64,000 nucleotides of DNA from Siphonodentalium dalli (taxonomy: Eukaryota; Mollusca; Scaphopoda; Gadilida; Siphonodentaliidae): the NCBI GenBank assembly GCA_032622095.1, contig CP136064.1, forward strand, positions 214,846,205 to 214,910,204. The letters run 5' to 3'. The notes beneath the pieces were generated by a model that worked only from the letters and a program-made list of their open reading frames with translations, had not been told where the DNA came from and made no database searches. The translations under genes and the position numbers were made by a program. How positions within the stretch are numbered: the first letter of the stretch is position 1; each line of letters opens with the position of its first letter. Of the stretch, positions 1-12,035 are shown in pieces.

Positions 1-1748
1 ATGTGTACCCGTACCCAGGGCCCAAGCTAGGTATTGAAAACAGGGAGAAATGAAGTCTCCCTCTGCAGATTTTAGGGAGACTTGAGCCAGAATAGGGAGA
101 CTTATAACAAAAAATACTTACTAATTTTCAAAATTCACTTTATTTATCTGCACATCAATAAATAAGATAAAACAACAAGATAAAACATATTAGCAAGATA
201 CAACACAAGTATAGCACCTGTATAGATCGATAATCTAAAATTTTAACTAAATTTATAACTTTATTTTTGTTTTAAACTGTTGACTTTTATCTGAAGAAAT
301 TAATTGTCTACTTCATAACTTTTAATATCTGAATTGTTATTATAAATTTAAATTTTTGGAAATGGCTTTTGGCCACTGCTGTGATGTGGGTGTCTGTTAA
401 AATAAACAATAAGGACTAATTAAGGAGGTGTAAAAGCTTTTAATTTTGTTTCTAAAGAGTTTATTGTTGAATACCATCATCACGACCGTCAGTGTTGTCT
501 GATGATAATCCGATTAAAGCAATAAACTTGACGAGTTTGATAGCCGTGTCACAATAGTGGTTAATGTGTTCTTAACAGAGACCAGTTGAGCTTATAATAT
601 GCACCAGCAGGTTATTTAAATACCTGCATTGTAACGAAGTAGGCCTACGTGCAATTAATTTGCAACTGTTAACAGACGTACCGGTATATACGCGGAGCAC
701 GTGGTCTGAGCGATAGATTGAAAACAATTGTAATTTGCAAACACATAGTTTTGACACAAATTAATCCTTTTAAATGAGTTTGGATAGTAATAGTTTATTA
801 TGTAGATCTTTGATTTAACTAAGAACATTAAATTAAGTACTTCCAATGCACATTCAAACCTCTGTGTTTAATAGTAAGCAAGCACGTGTTCTTGTTTGTA
901 AACAAAATAAAATGCAATTCCAAAAAGTAAAAAGTTGGATTGGGAAACGGAATCCGACACAAACTACTTTTGTAAAAGTGAAAATTCATCGATATGTTTT
1001 AGTTTAATTTCAAAGACAGTATTATTTGTTCACTTTGGCTACTGCATGAGCAGTGGAAACCATGTATGGCTATACAATTTGCGGTTACAAAATGACCCGA
1101 CGGAACAAATTAAGTAAGGTCTAAGTTCCAGTCTCCTTAAAACGAACCAGTAGCTCATCATAAACTTCGTTGCTCAGCGCAATTTGCCATTTCCAAAAGC
1201 ACCCAATCTGATTAGAATATGTGGATAGGGTACACCATGTATAATTTATAAATAAAATGCCTCGTTGGAACAGTTGAGACTATACCGTACCATTTATGAA
1301 ACACATTTGACTGTGTCCGGATCAACCATCCGTCATTTGTTTGTTTGTCTGACCCATGTTTCCATCCGTAGACCCATGTTGCTCAATGAGAACACTCAAG
1401 TTTGTATATCATGAATTCAAGTGCAGGTTTTTGACACACCCCGTATCTGTATAGTTTTGGAATTGATCAGTTTAGAAAATATTAACCCATTCCTCCCATC
1501 TCATTCCTTTGTGCTATCCAATGCAATAACTCGAAGTATTTTTTATCCGATCATGTTCATATTTCATGTTCATTATGACAAACCTCTCACTTGAGTAGTT
1601 TTTCGTATCAATTGGTTCATAGGGTTGGTAAAATATTGCCCCATTCCACCCATCATATGATGTTGTTTTGATCATTCAAATTGTGTCAATTGTTTTTATT
1701 CCTAAGTGATTGTTCACTGTGTCTTTAAACGCATTGCCCATGTGAGTC
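1..1748. other. gene-free stretch with a G-family fragment
   Basis: No exon-like reading frame is seen. The first 110 bases carry several AGGGAGA(A/C)TT-type motifs like those in the G repeats at 2190-2511 and 45690-45770, so this is probably a G-family fragment. The rest is AT-rich unique-looking DNA; its short open frames have no recognisable domain. Confidence 0.5.
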
Positions 1749-1862
1749 TACAGTAATGCTCTAAGTAATCGACTTCTTAACCACAGCAGAATTATGGGTA
1801 ACTTTTCAGGATTTAGTCGGAAATATGGCTTGTTGCCATTCATCGGAAAGCTCTCGGGGAGA
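1749..1862. mobile_element. MITE A, left arm only
   Basis: Family A: a full copy is about 217 bp and almost a perfect palindrome. It starts TACAGTAATGCCCTAAATAA, has the centre GGAAAGCTCTC/GAGAGCTTTCC and ends GGGCATTACTGTA. The TA duplication and CAGT start are those of Tc1/mariner-type MITEs. This copy has one arm and stops just past the centre of symmetry, so the second TIR and TA are lost. Confidence 0.9.
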
Positions 1863-2185
1863 ATATATGGCCGTGTTATCACTAAAGAGTCCAGAAATTT
1901 GACCGTATTACCACTTGATTTTAGAGTTATCCATCTTCATCCGCAATTTTGTCTGAGACCCTCCATTTGACCATGTGTTTCTGGGCCACTTATTATTACA
2001 CATCTCGAGAAATAACAAACTTCAAAAATCAATATCTGATCACTCTGAGCTTTGTTGGGTGGGTTCATCGACTCAAATCAAATATTTTTTACCCCCGAAG
2101 CCAAAGAAATAGTAATTTAGGTGTGTCTGATCGGATTGAATATACATGTATACTGGTTTTAATGGAGTTCTTACTTACTTTTACA
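1863..2185 (+). repeat. interspersed repeat L
   Basis: The segment from the phrase ATTTTAGAGTTATCCATCTT to GTCTGATCGGATTGA recurs in inverse orientation at about 38655-39010, and its GGGTGGGTT...GACTCAAAT part recurs near 36725. It is dispersed and of unknown class; no coding potential is recognised. Confidence 0.6.
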
Positions 2186-2189
2186 GTTG

Positions 2190-2511
2190 TGTTCTTGTGA
2201 ACAATGCATAATACTTAATGAATCATAGAAGGTTGATGATGGGGTGTAAATTGAACTTCAGCCATTGTTAACAGTTTACTTCTCCCTAATATTAAACCAA
2301 ACAGGCAGAAACAGGGAGAAGTGACTTCTCCCAATTTGAAACATCTAGGCTGATACCTGAGCCTCACTCTACATTTATATTTTGGGGTGTATCATACACA
2401 GGGACCAGTCTAGAGTATTCAAATTGAGAGAAGTCACTTCTCCTTATTAGATTATTTGGAAGAAATGGACTGTTATCACAGAGAAGTCATAAATGCTGAA
2501 GTTCACTTTAC
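2190..2511. repeat. G-family foldback repeat, left part
   Basis: It includes GTGTAAATTGAACTTCAGCC and the self-complementary GGGAGAAGTGACTTCTCCC. The same order of sequences occurs at 20916-21150. The copy is split by the hAT element at 2520-5513 and an E element; the remainder resumes at 5978. G is therefore older than both insertions. Confidence 0.65.
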
Positions 2512-2519
2512 TCTCCAAC

Positions 2520-5513
2520 TAGGGTTTAATATATTCCCGGATTTTGCGGAACCGGGACCGAGACTGAAAACGTCATCAGAACCGGGAATTTTCCCGGGTA
2601 TAATTTACAGACCAACAGGAATGACTGACAACTGAATATTTCGTGGTTTAAAGACACAGAAACACACGTAGGGTACATAACATATTCTTATGTCAGACTT
2701 ATTTTCAAGTACATACATCAAAATAAACAAATAAAAACATACCATCTTCCAAAGTTACTAACTTCCGAAGTTCCGAGTCTCTGACCGCGTAATTTCGCGG
2801 TGTAAACAACTAAACAGTAAACACTCAACTAAAACGTGTAACAACAAGTTCCTGTTACAGAATAGATAACTAAATTGATGAATACTTTTAATAGTTGAAT
2901 ACGCGATATTAATCACATAATCACATTGAGTTAGTCAACTGTTTTTGCAGCATTTGCTGCCGAAGTACTTCCTTAGAAAAAGGAGATCGCACAACGATCG
3001 ATCACTAAGACGTGAGCGAATTTTTTTTCGCAAACAGTTACTGGCAGCCGCCGAAAAGGAACGTTCAGCTTCAACCGATGTGGGTGTTCCACTCATTAAT
3101 GCCTCGAATAAGAAATTCCGATTGGACGTTCTTTCCTTGTTTGCTTCGAATAGTTTAAACTCCGCGTTTATTTTCGGTTCCGCGTCCTTGCCGGAATGAC
3201 TATGAGTAGCCACCGATTTATCAATATATTCCTGGCATTCCTGTTCAAGGGTGGGAACAGTCGTGACCACAGGTTCTTCAACGCTCGCAACCAAGGGGTT
3301 TCCGTCAGAAGTTTGCTTCTCTGTATCATTATTTCCATCTAAGTCAACAGCGGGTTTCATCCTACCAAGTTCCGATTTCGCCAGGCGAGTACGTGCAGCT
3401 TTTGATGAAAGTTCGAAGAAAGTACTGCTGCCGGTCTGACGCAAAGGGTCGACTGGGTCGTATAAATAGCGTAACAACGATACTAAGTTCTTGTCTCTGC
3501 GTTTAGCCAGCCTATCTTTCAAGCGAATGAGCATTTGCGTGCCTGATTTCAGTGTTCAAATTCTCAAGCTGTTTGAATAAAAATTCCAATATGCCATCAG
3601 CAGAAATAAAGGTAATGCCCCGACGACCGAGGGCTTCGTTAGCAATAGTTATTGGTCGTAATGTATCCTGAATCATGCGAACTCGTTCTAAACTCGGAAT
3701 CTGTGATGGTAGAACTGCATTTTATATCCACGAATGCCTTGGCCATACACGAACGGAGCTTTATAAAACGCGCAAACATTTTTTCTATGCTATTCCAACG
3801 TGTCTTAATGTCCAAAATCGGCTTCAACTCTTCGCCATGTTCCACTTTGACGTATGTTTGCAAGATCTCGTCAGCCCGACCGCGCCTGAACTTCTTGCAG
3901 TCCGTCCGAACATTCTTTACCAAATCATTGTAGCTGTCTATCAATTCTGGTGGGTCTTCATCTTCGGCAGTTATATCGGCTCCTTCCTGGAATTCATCGT
4001 CGTCCTCAGAATCTATGACATGATCCTCGGCTGACTCTACAGTTTCTACTTCGACATTCTCGTCAGTTTCGTTATCCTCATTCTGATCGCTAGTTTGGCC
4101 TTTGTACAGAATATCACTCACAGCGAGGTGAATCCTGTGACTAACAAACGACGGGAATTGTTGGCATTAGACGACCAAATTTTATCATCACAGAGGCACC
4201 GTCATTGGTACTAATAACCAGATGTTCCCTGACAGACGCAACCATTGCTTCTGATGTAAATTTCCCCAACACGCGCTTTAATCCCGTGTTCCATACTTTC
4301 GCACCGAATCCATGAAGATTTACATTCATATATCGCCTGTTTCTAACGCTCGTACATTCGTCAAGTGTTAACAAAAACCTTTCACCTGCCGCAATTCTTT
4401 GTTTAAATTCAACGACCATCTGTTCCCTTACTTCTTTTGCAAATCCCTGGATGAGAAGCATGGCGTCTGTTGGATTTCTGGGCAAGTTGTGCCCATCTCG
4501 GCTGAGCGATGCACGGATGTATTCGCTATTCACTATCCCATGATTAGAGAAGCCGTCAACTGCAGATAGCTTTGCCAAAATCTTGCCAAGACTGTCCACT
4601 TTTTTCACAAAAAAGTTACCCACTGACAATTGTCTGGGAACTTTCTGAGGCGACAACGTTTCAGTCTTCACTTCTGGTCCAGTTGGCCGTTTTACTGAAA
4701 TGTCATGGACCGATCGCAAATGCTTTGACAGCCCCCCTTTGGAGCCTCCGGTAACACTCAGGAGCTTCATGCACTTTTTGCACCGTGCTTTGTCTGGCTG
4801 CACTTTCTCAAAGTGCTCGCCATTCGGTCAAATTCGGTGGTAAACTTGGTCTGTTATATAATCACAGCCGATTTGCAGCCATTGCAGATTTGCAGGTGAG
4901 CATTGAGCAGTACACAATAAATGATTCTGAATTTCTGAGAAATCTGACGTCATGCACTTCACAGCCTTTGAGCCTTTGGCACGTGAATTGCGTCATTATT
5001 ATTTATAGTTTTATACTGCACGGTCTGCAGTCTGCGCGTGAATTGCGTCATTCTTATATATACTTTATAGACACTCAAATCCCTCAATGTGCCTCACGTT
5101 TGTCAATTGTCACGTATACACATTGTGGAATTTGTGGCATTACACAACCATGTTCATCCTGTGAGGCCGTGACCTAACGAGTCTGCGACTGGGACACAGT
5201 CACACCACGGGTCACGAGTGAGTGACTCGTGAGTGACGCGACTGTGCATCATGCCAGCATGCGTCGATGCCAATCATTAAAATGAGACCCTTTAAATTGT
5301 TGACCCTGCTTCCGTGAGGGCAGACATTAATATTCACGTTTTGTTCTATGAAAAGAAATAATATATTGGCTCTAATATCGTACGTATTAGACGGTATTAT
5401 GCTAATTGTATAGGGACTTTGATTCCCGGTTCTGCTCATTGAATTTCCCGGGAATCGGGACCGACTGCCGGAACCGGGAACCCGGGAATTCCCGGTCCCG
5501 GGATTAAACCCTA
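2520..5513 (-). mobile_element. nearly intact hAT transposon (2,994 bp)
   Basis: Both ends are visible. The left end is TAGGGTTTAATATATTCCCG and the right end, inverted, is TAGGGTTTAATCCCGGGACC, giving an 11-bp perfect TIR followed by CCCGGGA-rich subterminal blocks. The 8-bp target duplication TCTCCAAC is exact at 2512-2519 and 5514-5521. The BED/hAT transposase pseudogene lies inside on the minus strand. TAGGG ends, 8-bp duplication and transposase family all agree on hAT. The insertion site is inside a G repeat. Confidence 0.95.
2935..4827 (-). pseudogene. hAT transposase with BED zinc finger, frameshifted
   Basis: This is the transposase of the surrounding hAT element (cut-and-paste DNA transposition in the nucleus), now broken. 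Segment 1 (4827-4141) opens with a BED finger: Cys8-x2-Cys11...His28-x4-His33, counted from the GTG codon at 4803. It continues into the RNase-H-like core with LLTLDECTS (Asp148, a likely catalytic Asp) and TNDGASVM (second Asp region). A stop plus frameshift at about 4139-4143 moves the frame to segment 2 (about 4133-3639), which has an acidic stretch and a DIKTRWNS motif. Another shift near 3660 leads to segment 3 (about 3660-3525), and a third near 3535 to segment 4 (3534-2935). Segment 4 carries the hAT C-terminal dimerisation motif, with GTPTSVEAERSFS and a LSDRSLCDLLFLRKYF-like end. No in-frame ATG precedes the BED finger: a TGA at 4828-4830 closes the frame, so an upstream exon or start is lost or spliced. 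It is most like ZBED/hAT transposases. Confidence 0.93.
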
Positions 5514-5538
5514 TCTCCAACATCACATATATGTGATC

Positions 5539-5977
5539 AAGCCTGCAAATAGCGTGTCTGTCATTTGCAGAATGAGGTCCCCAGAGGGTGAATTTAGTGA
5601 TGCTATCCCGCACAGCGGGCTAGCATCACCAAATTCACCCTCTGGAGACCTCATTCTGCTTAGCCTCATCTTCTGGAAAGTATCTACAGTATCAAATTAA
5701 CATTGTTTTTAGATTTCCCTTCTAGGAAGTTTCTATATCCCCTAATTTGCAGAAGATAAAATTCATAATTGAGGTGTCCAATGGGTGAACATCACCAACT
5801 TCAACTGGGGAACTTCAATCTGATCCTAGGTCTACCATAGCAGTTGAGGGCCTAAGCAGAATGAGGTCTCCAGAGGGTGAATTTAGTGATGCTAGCCCAC
5901 TATGCGGGGTAACATAACTAAATTCACCCTCTGGGGACCTCATTCTGCAAATGACAGGCACGCTATTTGCGGGCTTG
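5539..5977. mobile_element. E-family foldback element, full length
   Basis: The ends are CAAGCCTGCAAATAGCGTGT and its inverse CTATTTGCGGGCTTG. Each end carries a palindrome built on GCAGAATGAGGT(C/T)(C/T)CCAGA...CTCATTCTGC, joined by a 180-bp spacer. No clear host duplication is left at this copy. Other copies (21153, 30539, 37048) show 8-bp duplications, so E is probably a hAT-type MITE. It sits 18 bp after the right duplication of the hAT element. Confidence 0.85.
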
Positions 5978-6200
5978 TATAATGCGATCCAATAAGCATT
6001 ATGCAATACAAGAGCCCATTTATAACACCATTACAGTGAGTAAGTACACCATTATAATCAATAAATACACTTCAAATATGCTGTTTTGATTGAAATATTC
6101 TTACTGATATATCAGAGAGAAGTCACTTCTCCCTAGGGCAAAAAAGTGGCATATATTAGGGAGAAGATGTCTCCCAAGTTGCCCTCTAGATCGTAGGGAT
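5978..6200. repeat. G-family foldback repeat, right part
   Basis: It continues the G copy interrupted at 2512. GAGAAGTCACTTCTCCCTAG, TTAGGGAGAAGATGTCTCCC and the AGAGCCCATTTATAACACC segment match, in direct or inverse order, 20916-21010, 29400-29540 and 45690-45770. Confidence 0.6.
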
Positions 6201-7010
6201 CCCCGCCCATCACATAATTATCTCGAAATGGCTCTATCGAATTAAACCATTGGAACATCACATCTTGATTGATTTGATTGATTTGATTGATTAGTATCAA
6301 ATCGTCTGCAAATTATATCGATCTCCGCGTCCCGATTTGCCACTAACGTGACCCAAGGCACTCGCTGTGGGTAAATGTGCAAAAAATGTAAAAGTCTGTA
6401 AAAACATCACCACTAAGAAGAACATGGAGAATAGATCAACTTTGTTCTTACCAGGTATATTCATTATTGATAGTTCTCAAATAACGACTTAACAAGATAT
6501 TGCGTGTTGAAATGATTGTTATGTAAACAAAACTGTTACAGTGATTTGCCAACAAACATCACTGATCGCGTAGTAAGTTAAAATATTTTTGTCTGAATTG
6601 ACCTTTTCCAATGTTTACTATCAAGTTTCAATAAACTTTTGTATCTTATTATATACTAATTGGACTTTTATCAGTAATTCCTCTGTAACAGTAATGTTTA
6701 CATAACAATGGCTTTGACATGCAAAACCCTTCATTTAGGTACTACACCCAAACTATGTTTCTGAGTCCAAATATAATAATTACAATTAACTATTAAGAGT
6801 TGAATATTGATACGGCGGAGAGTTATATAACTTGTGCTCCCATCCCTTTTAATTACCTAATATTAATATTTTCTACTGTATTTGTTAAATCTTGTAATGT
6901 ATTCATGTAAACTGAGTTCAAATTAAATTTCAATCAGTCAAAAAAAAAAACATGGAAAATCTCATTATTGGAGAGATATTAATAATAAAAACAAGAATAA
7001 AGCATATATA
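6201..7010. other. gene-free AT-rich stretch
   Basis: A short GATT-based microsatellite (TTGATTGATTTGATTGATT-like) occupies about 6267-6293. Otherwise it is AT-rich, with no exon, RNA gene or known repeat seen. Confidence 0.5.
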
Positions 7011-8060
7011 TTTTTAGCTCAAAATTACAAAAGTCAAGCTTCCGAAATTCATTAAAAAATATGTCTGCCAGCAGCAATCTTTGATTTCAAATTTGATTCC
7101 ATTGGCATACCCTGCAGCTGTGTTTATCGAAGATTTTTTTGAAAATTTACAGGCATGTTCAGGATCACCTCTAGATGAGAGCTATCAAATTTGAACGATT
7201 TTCTATGAAAAACATGGCCACCAAAGCCATCTTGGATTTTTACTCTTGCACGACTAAATCTTTTTGGCACACCATACTGACCACATCTCACATCCTATTG
7301 TCACCGAATTTCATTGACAAACATTGCTGGCAGCAGCTATCTTGGATTTTACTCTTTGCATAACTAAATCCTTTGGCACAGCCTTCAGGCCACATGCCCC
7401 ATCTGATCTTCACCAAACTTCATAGGGATCTTTGGCGATACCTCTTGATGGGTGCCATCAATTTTTTAAGAAATTTTGTTAAGCATGGCCATCAGCAGCC
7501 ATCTTGGTTTTAAATTGAATCCATCGGCACACCCTGCAGCACACATTTATCAGATAATTGTTTTGAAAATTAATGGGCATGTTTAGTGTCACCTCTAGAC
7601 TCTAGTATTGAATTTCAATGATTTTCAATGAAAAACAGGGCTTCCAGCAGCCATCTTGGATTACTCTTTGCATGACTAAATCCTTTGGCACACTGTACAG
7701 ACCACATCTCTCATCCAATCGTCACCAACCTTCTTATGGATCTTCGGAGTGACCACCAGATGGGATCCATCAAATTTGTTCAAATATCGTTTCAAGAACA
7801 TGGCATCTAGTGGCCATTTTGGATTTCACATTTGAATCCATCGGCACAATCATTTATTGGTGAAATCTTTTTAAAATTTACAGGCATGTTCTATGGGAGC
7901 TATCAAATTTAAACAATATTTAATCAAAAACATGGCTGCTGGCAGCCATGTTTTGATTTTACTTTTGTGTCAGTAAATACTTTGTTTGGCATGCCCAACT
8001 GCAACATTTTCATCCAATTGATCCCAAACTTTATATGTTTTTTTCAGGTTGACCTCTGGT
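7011..8060 (+). repeat. H-family element: stem-loop head plus degenerate monomers
   Basis: It starts TTTTTAGCTCAAAATTACAA and continues as about four diverged monomers. Each carries CAGCAGCCATCTTGGATTT, GGCACACC(C/A)TGCAG and CATATGGATCTTCGG-like blocks. The same monomers occur at 32935-34416 (inverted), 38410-38650, 39840-40060 and 62998-63310. Open frames here are short and not coding in character. Confidence 0.7.
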
Positions 8061-8417
8061 ATTACTTAAACATTTAAACTGTCTGCATTCTCTATCACTC
8101 CATTGACTGTAATATATGACATTATCCCATCTCCACGTTGAGCTACGCTGTCAGCCTGTCATTGATACTTTTATTTCATTTTCATCTTCGTGATGATGTT
8201 TTCACTTTTTTTATTTTTCATATTTACCCACTGTGAGTGTCTAATGTCCCTTTAAAGTTTATCTATATTGCACTATATATTCTTTGCGGTCATTCCATAA
8301 ATAATTTATCTTTGGCCTAGCCCGGTGAGTTAGAATATAAAAGCATTTATCTCGAAGAGCAGTTTTGCTCAAACAATATTCAGATACCTCATACCTGAAA
8401 CAGCTATCAAAATTGAT
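8061..8417. other. gene-free stretch
   Basis: Nothing recognisable lies between the H element and the minisatellite. Confidence 0.4.
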
Positions 8418-9046
8418 AACAACCTGACATTTACTAGTATGATCACCTGAAATTACTGGTGATCACCTGACATTACTAGTATTATCAACGGACATTTACG
8501 AGTACCAGTATGATGACCTGACATTACTAGTACATGTATGATGATCTGACATTTACTGGTATGATCACCTGGAATTACTAGTATGATCATCTGACATCTA
8601 CTGGTATGATCACCTGACATTACTAGTATTATCAACTGACATTTACAAGTATGATCACCTGAAATTTACTAGTATGATAATCTGGCATTACTAGTATGAT
8701 GATCTGACATTTACTAGTATGATCACCTGACATTACTAGTATGATCATCTGACATCTACTGGTATGATCACCTGACATTCTAGTACCGGTAGGATCAACT
8801 GACATTTACTAGTATGATCACCTGACATTACTAATATGATCACCTGACATTTACTAGTATGATAACCTGGCATTACTAGTATGATGATCTGACATTTACT
8901 AGTATGATGATCTGACATTTACTAGTATGATCACCTGACATTTACTAGTATGATGATCTGACATTTACTAGTATGATCACCTGACATTTACTAGTATGAT
9001 AACCTGGCATTACTAGTATGACGATCTGACATTTACTAGTATGATC
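8418..9046. repeat. 22-23 bp minisatellite (about 28 units)
   Basis: Tandem array of the unit ATGATCACCTGACATTTACT (plus AGT). Variants differ at CACC/GATC/AACC and by presence or absence of one T in ATTTACT. Higher-order phrases (a CACC unit followed by a GATG unit) recur near 8660-9000, suggesting block duplication. The short minus-strand open frame over 8453-8635 is a repeat translation, not a gene. Confidence 0.95.
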
Positions 9047-10460
9047 TTGGTTTTATACACATTTTGTTGTACTAAGCTATTGTAATGATCTGAATCATTC
9101 AGCTGTCTTCCATTTTCCATGTTGGAGGAAGTGGGTCAATATTGAAAAAAGGTGCAAAATGGTGTTACTTGGGTTGACATGAACACATGTCAGTTAGCAC
9201 ACTAATAACCTGAAATAATTGTATTTATTTGTGATGGTGGTATCATCGGGGGTTACTTAAAATTGTTATAAGTGAACTTATTGAGATTCCAAATTTATTC
9301 CAAGCTCCGTATTAGAGCCACATACCAGTTGTATTGATGTTACTGGTCATACCAACCTAATTTCATGAGAAATTCTCAAGATAAATATATAGCAAATGAT
9401 AGGTATTTATTATTTTTATTTATTACAAAACTCTGCTCTTTTTGAAATAAATCACAAAAACATGTGACAAGACATCATATTTCAGATTTTTACTTGTTTA
9501 GCACCTTTACTGATTTCTGTGTCATTGGTGTTACCATGTTGATAATCCTCCTTAATAAGATGATAAGAATCAGTCTAGGATAAGATAACACCACTGGTTG
9601 GTAGAATATTTCAAGGTAATTGCTTGAAAAGTTAAAGTGGTGGCATCAACTGTTTATGTTTTTCAAAATTTATTACAGAGTTTCAAAATGTCCTTGAGTA
9701 TGTTAATTGCTTGTCATTGGTGTTACCGCAATATGGTATATGTTTATGTTATAGAACAAAACAGATTTATATGCATTTTATACATTAAATGATTCTTAGA
9801 AAAGAAATTGAGAAATGGCAAACAAAATTCCTTGACTTCTATCTGAAAATTGCATTTTACCTAAAAAATGTCATTGGTGTTACCGTCATGGGTGTTACCA
9901 CAAAAAGTAACACCAATGACATTACAAATATAAATCATCATAATTTGTTCTTAAGTTGCCAATGAAATAGTCTCGAAGATATTTTCAGGGTTATGGACCT
10001 CTGTATACAAAACGAATCAGTTTTGTTATAAATTGAAGAAGTGTTAATTAAAGTTAAAATTATAAAGTGACAAGACAATTAATGTGTTAATGTCCGCCGG
10101 GGCGTGGCATAATCTCTGTTAGGGAGGGGTGTTCACCTTGGAATTTCCCCCACACAATTGAACTAAACCAAACTCACAAGTTTGTGTAGTTTCATTTGCA
10201 TTTGCACCTCCTCCCCCACTTGGGTTCTTTGATTTCCCCCCAACTGTTAACTGTTCCCTCACAAGCCTGGACAGTAGCATATATATGCTAAATGGATCAG
10301 TAGTCTTGTGGACATTAGTCAGGGGAGGAACATAATCCACTGGGCTAGTATGAGACAATTTTGAGATCTGATCTAGGAAATTGCAAAATCCTAAAATAAA
10401 GTGGTCTAACGGCAGGTGAATTCACGTACACCCCAATTTGTTTTTCTTAAATTAATTAGA
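9047..10460. other. gene-free stretch with recurring TGTCATTGGTGTTACC
   Basis: The 16-mer TGTCATTGGTGTTACC occurs at 9520-9535, 9712-9727 and 9869-9884. A variant (GTCATGGGTGTTACC) follows at 9885, and an inverted copy lies at about 9906-9921. No exon is seen. A C-rich short minus-strand frame at 10119-10358 shows no domain. Confidence 0.5.
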
Positions 10461-10469
10461 AGTTGTTCA

Positions 10470-10870
10470 CTGGCCGCATGGTAGGGAACAGGAGACACTC
10501 CGGGCCATGGGTTGGCCAGTGGGAGAAAATATTGAAATCTGAACATGATGGAAATTGCAAAATCCTAGCATATATAGACTGTCATCAATTTTTCCATTGT
10601 TTGAAATTTCCAACCTGACACCGCCCCTGAGGTTGGAAAATTTCCAACCGAATGAACCGATGGCTATGTCAGTCCAAAATTTTGAGAAAAAAACTAGAAA
10701 AATAGGCAAAGTTTGGTCTAAATACAGCTAATTCCCCACTTATAAATTGTTGGAAAATCAAACTTCGAGTACAATTTTAACCTATTGTTGGTGTGAATTT
10801 TCCAACAACAGGGGTAATGTGTCAGAAATGAATTTTCCAACTGTATAAATCTGATTATATTGCATTCATA
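10470..10870. repeat. K-family repeat fragment
   Basis: It is rich in near-palindromic TTGGAAATTTCCAAC-type words, as at 14900-15180, 24640-24800 and 28385-28560. It is a dispersed repeat of unknown class. Confidence 0.5.
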
Positions 10871-11782
10871 CAGCTTGATGCAACACATGTATTAATATAG
10901 CCAATAGCCAATTTTTAGTGTTTACACACCTGTGGTACTATTATTTCCCTTTTAAATGTTATGTATCTTGTTATCTGTTTGAAATATTGCCATATTGAGC
11001 AGTTCCATGCTGGAGAGAAAAAAATGCAAAATTTTTAAAAGAATTGTACTTTTTTTCTGACATTGTCCCATTTGAAGACATTATATAAAAGGATAGAAAA
11101 ATGTGAATTTTGTTATCTCCAAAACCATTCTGAACGGTACGTCCGTTACCTTGGAATCGCCCTATTGTGTTTTTTAAAGGAAGGGAGAATGATTTCTAAA
11201 GGAAAATCCAAAAATGTCATTGGTGTTGCCCTCATGTCATTGGTGTTACCATAATAAAATGCATCTCCTAAGAAAACCAGTGAGGATTGTTTCTCTCCTT
11301 TTTCTGCCACAGGTAGAGACAAATAGACTTTATCTCCTACCTATAGTTTGATTGGGAAATTATAAATTTATTCATGACCACATTATTTGCAAAAACAAAC
11401 AAAGACCAAATTTATAACATTTTATCATATAACAGCGATAACAGACTCTTAACATGTAGATCATCTCCATATGTCTCATATGTGGAAGTCAGTAGGAATG
11501 ACCTACCTGTTAAGCATGATGAGTTTTGGTCAGAATAACTTTTCTGTTTATAGAGCATTACACCCTTGGTTGATAGTAACACAAATGACAAACATTTGGC
11601 TCATGGTTGGTTACTTGTGGTTGCCATGGCAACCACAGTGACATTTTAGCACTGCTGCACATGTTTCTCGTACCTGCCAACCATGTATAATGATAACGAG
11701 TATTTAACTTTCTTCAGTATTCTAGTTTCAAAATTAGTTTTTTATTTACCCGAAATGCACACTTTTGAAATATTGACCCAAG
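10871..11782. other. gene-free stretch with two more TGTCATTGGTGTTRCC copies
   Basis: AT-rich. Copies of the 16-mer lie at 11215-11230 (TGTCATTGGTGTTGCC) and 11235-11250. No exon or RNA gene is recognised. Confidence 0.45.
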
Positions 11783-11891
11783 TACAGTAATGCCCTAAAT
11801 TATCGACTCCATCAGAATTATGGGTAATTATGGGTAATTTTTCAGGATTTAGTCAGAAATATAGATTGTTGCCATTCATCGGAAAGCTCTC
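11783..11891. mobile_element. MITE A, left arm only
   Basis: It starts TACAGTAATGCCC and stops at GGAAAGCTCTC, the centre of the palindrome. It contains a small local duplication (ATTATGGGTA twice) and a deletion in the ACTCC...CAGAATT segment. Confidence 0.88.
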
Positions 11892-12035
11892 ACTTTGGGC
11901 ATTAGTGTAACCTATACCAGGTACAGTATCTCTTTTAACCCTTTCAGTGCCAAGTCCGATTTTTGTATCAACCCATATTTCCTTGATCTTTTTTCAAATT
12001 TATTGATTATAATAATGTGATACATTGATGGAAAG

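Noticed and set aside
8418-9046. CRISPR-like array
   Set aside because: Units are contiguous with no unique spacers, and the DNA is eukaryotic. It is a minisatellite.
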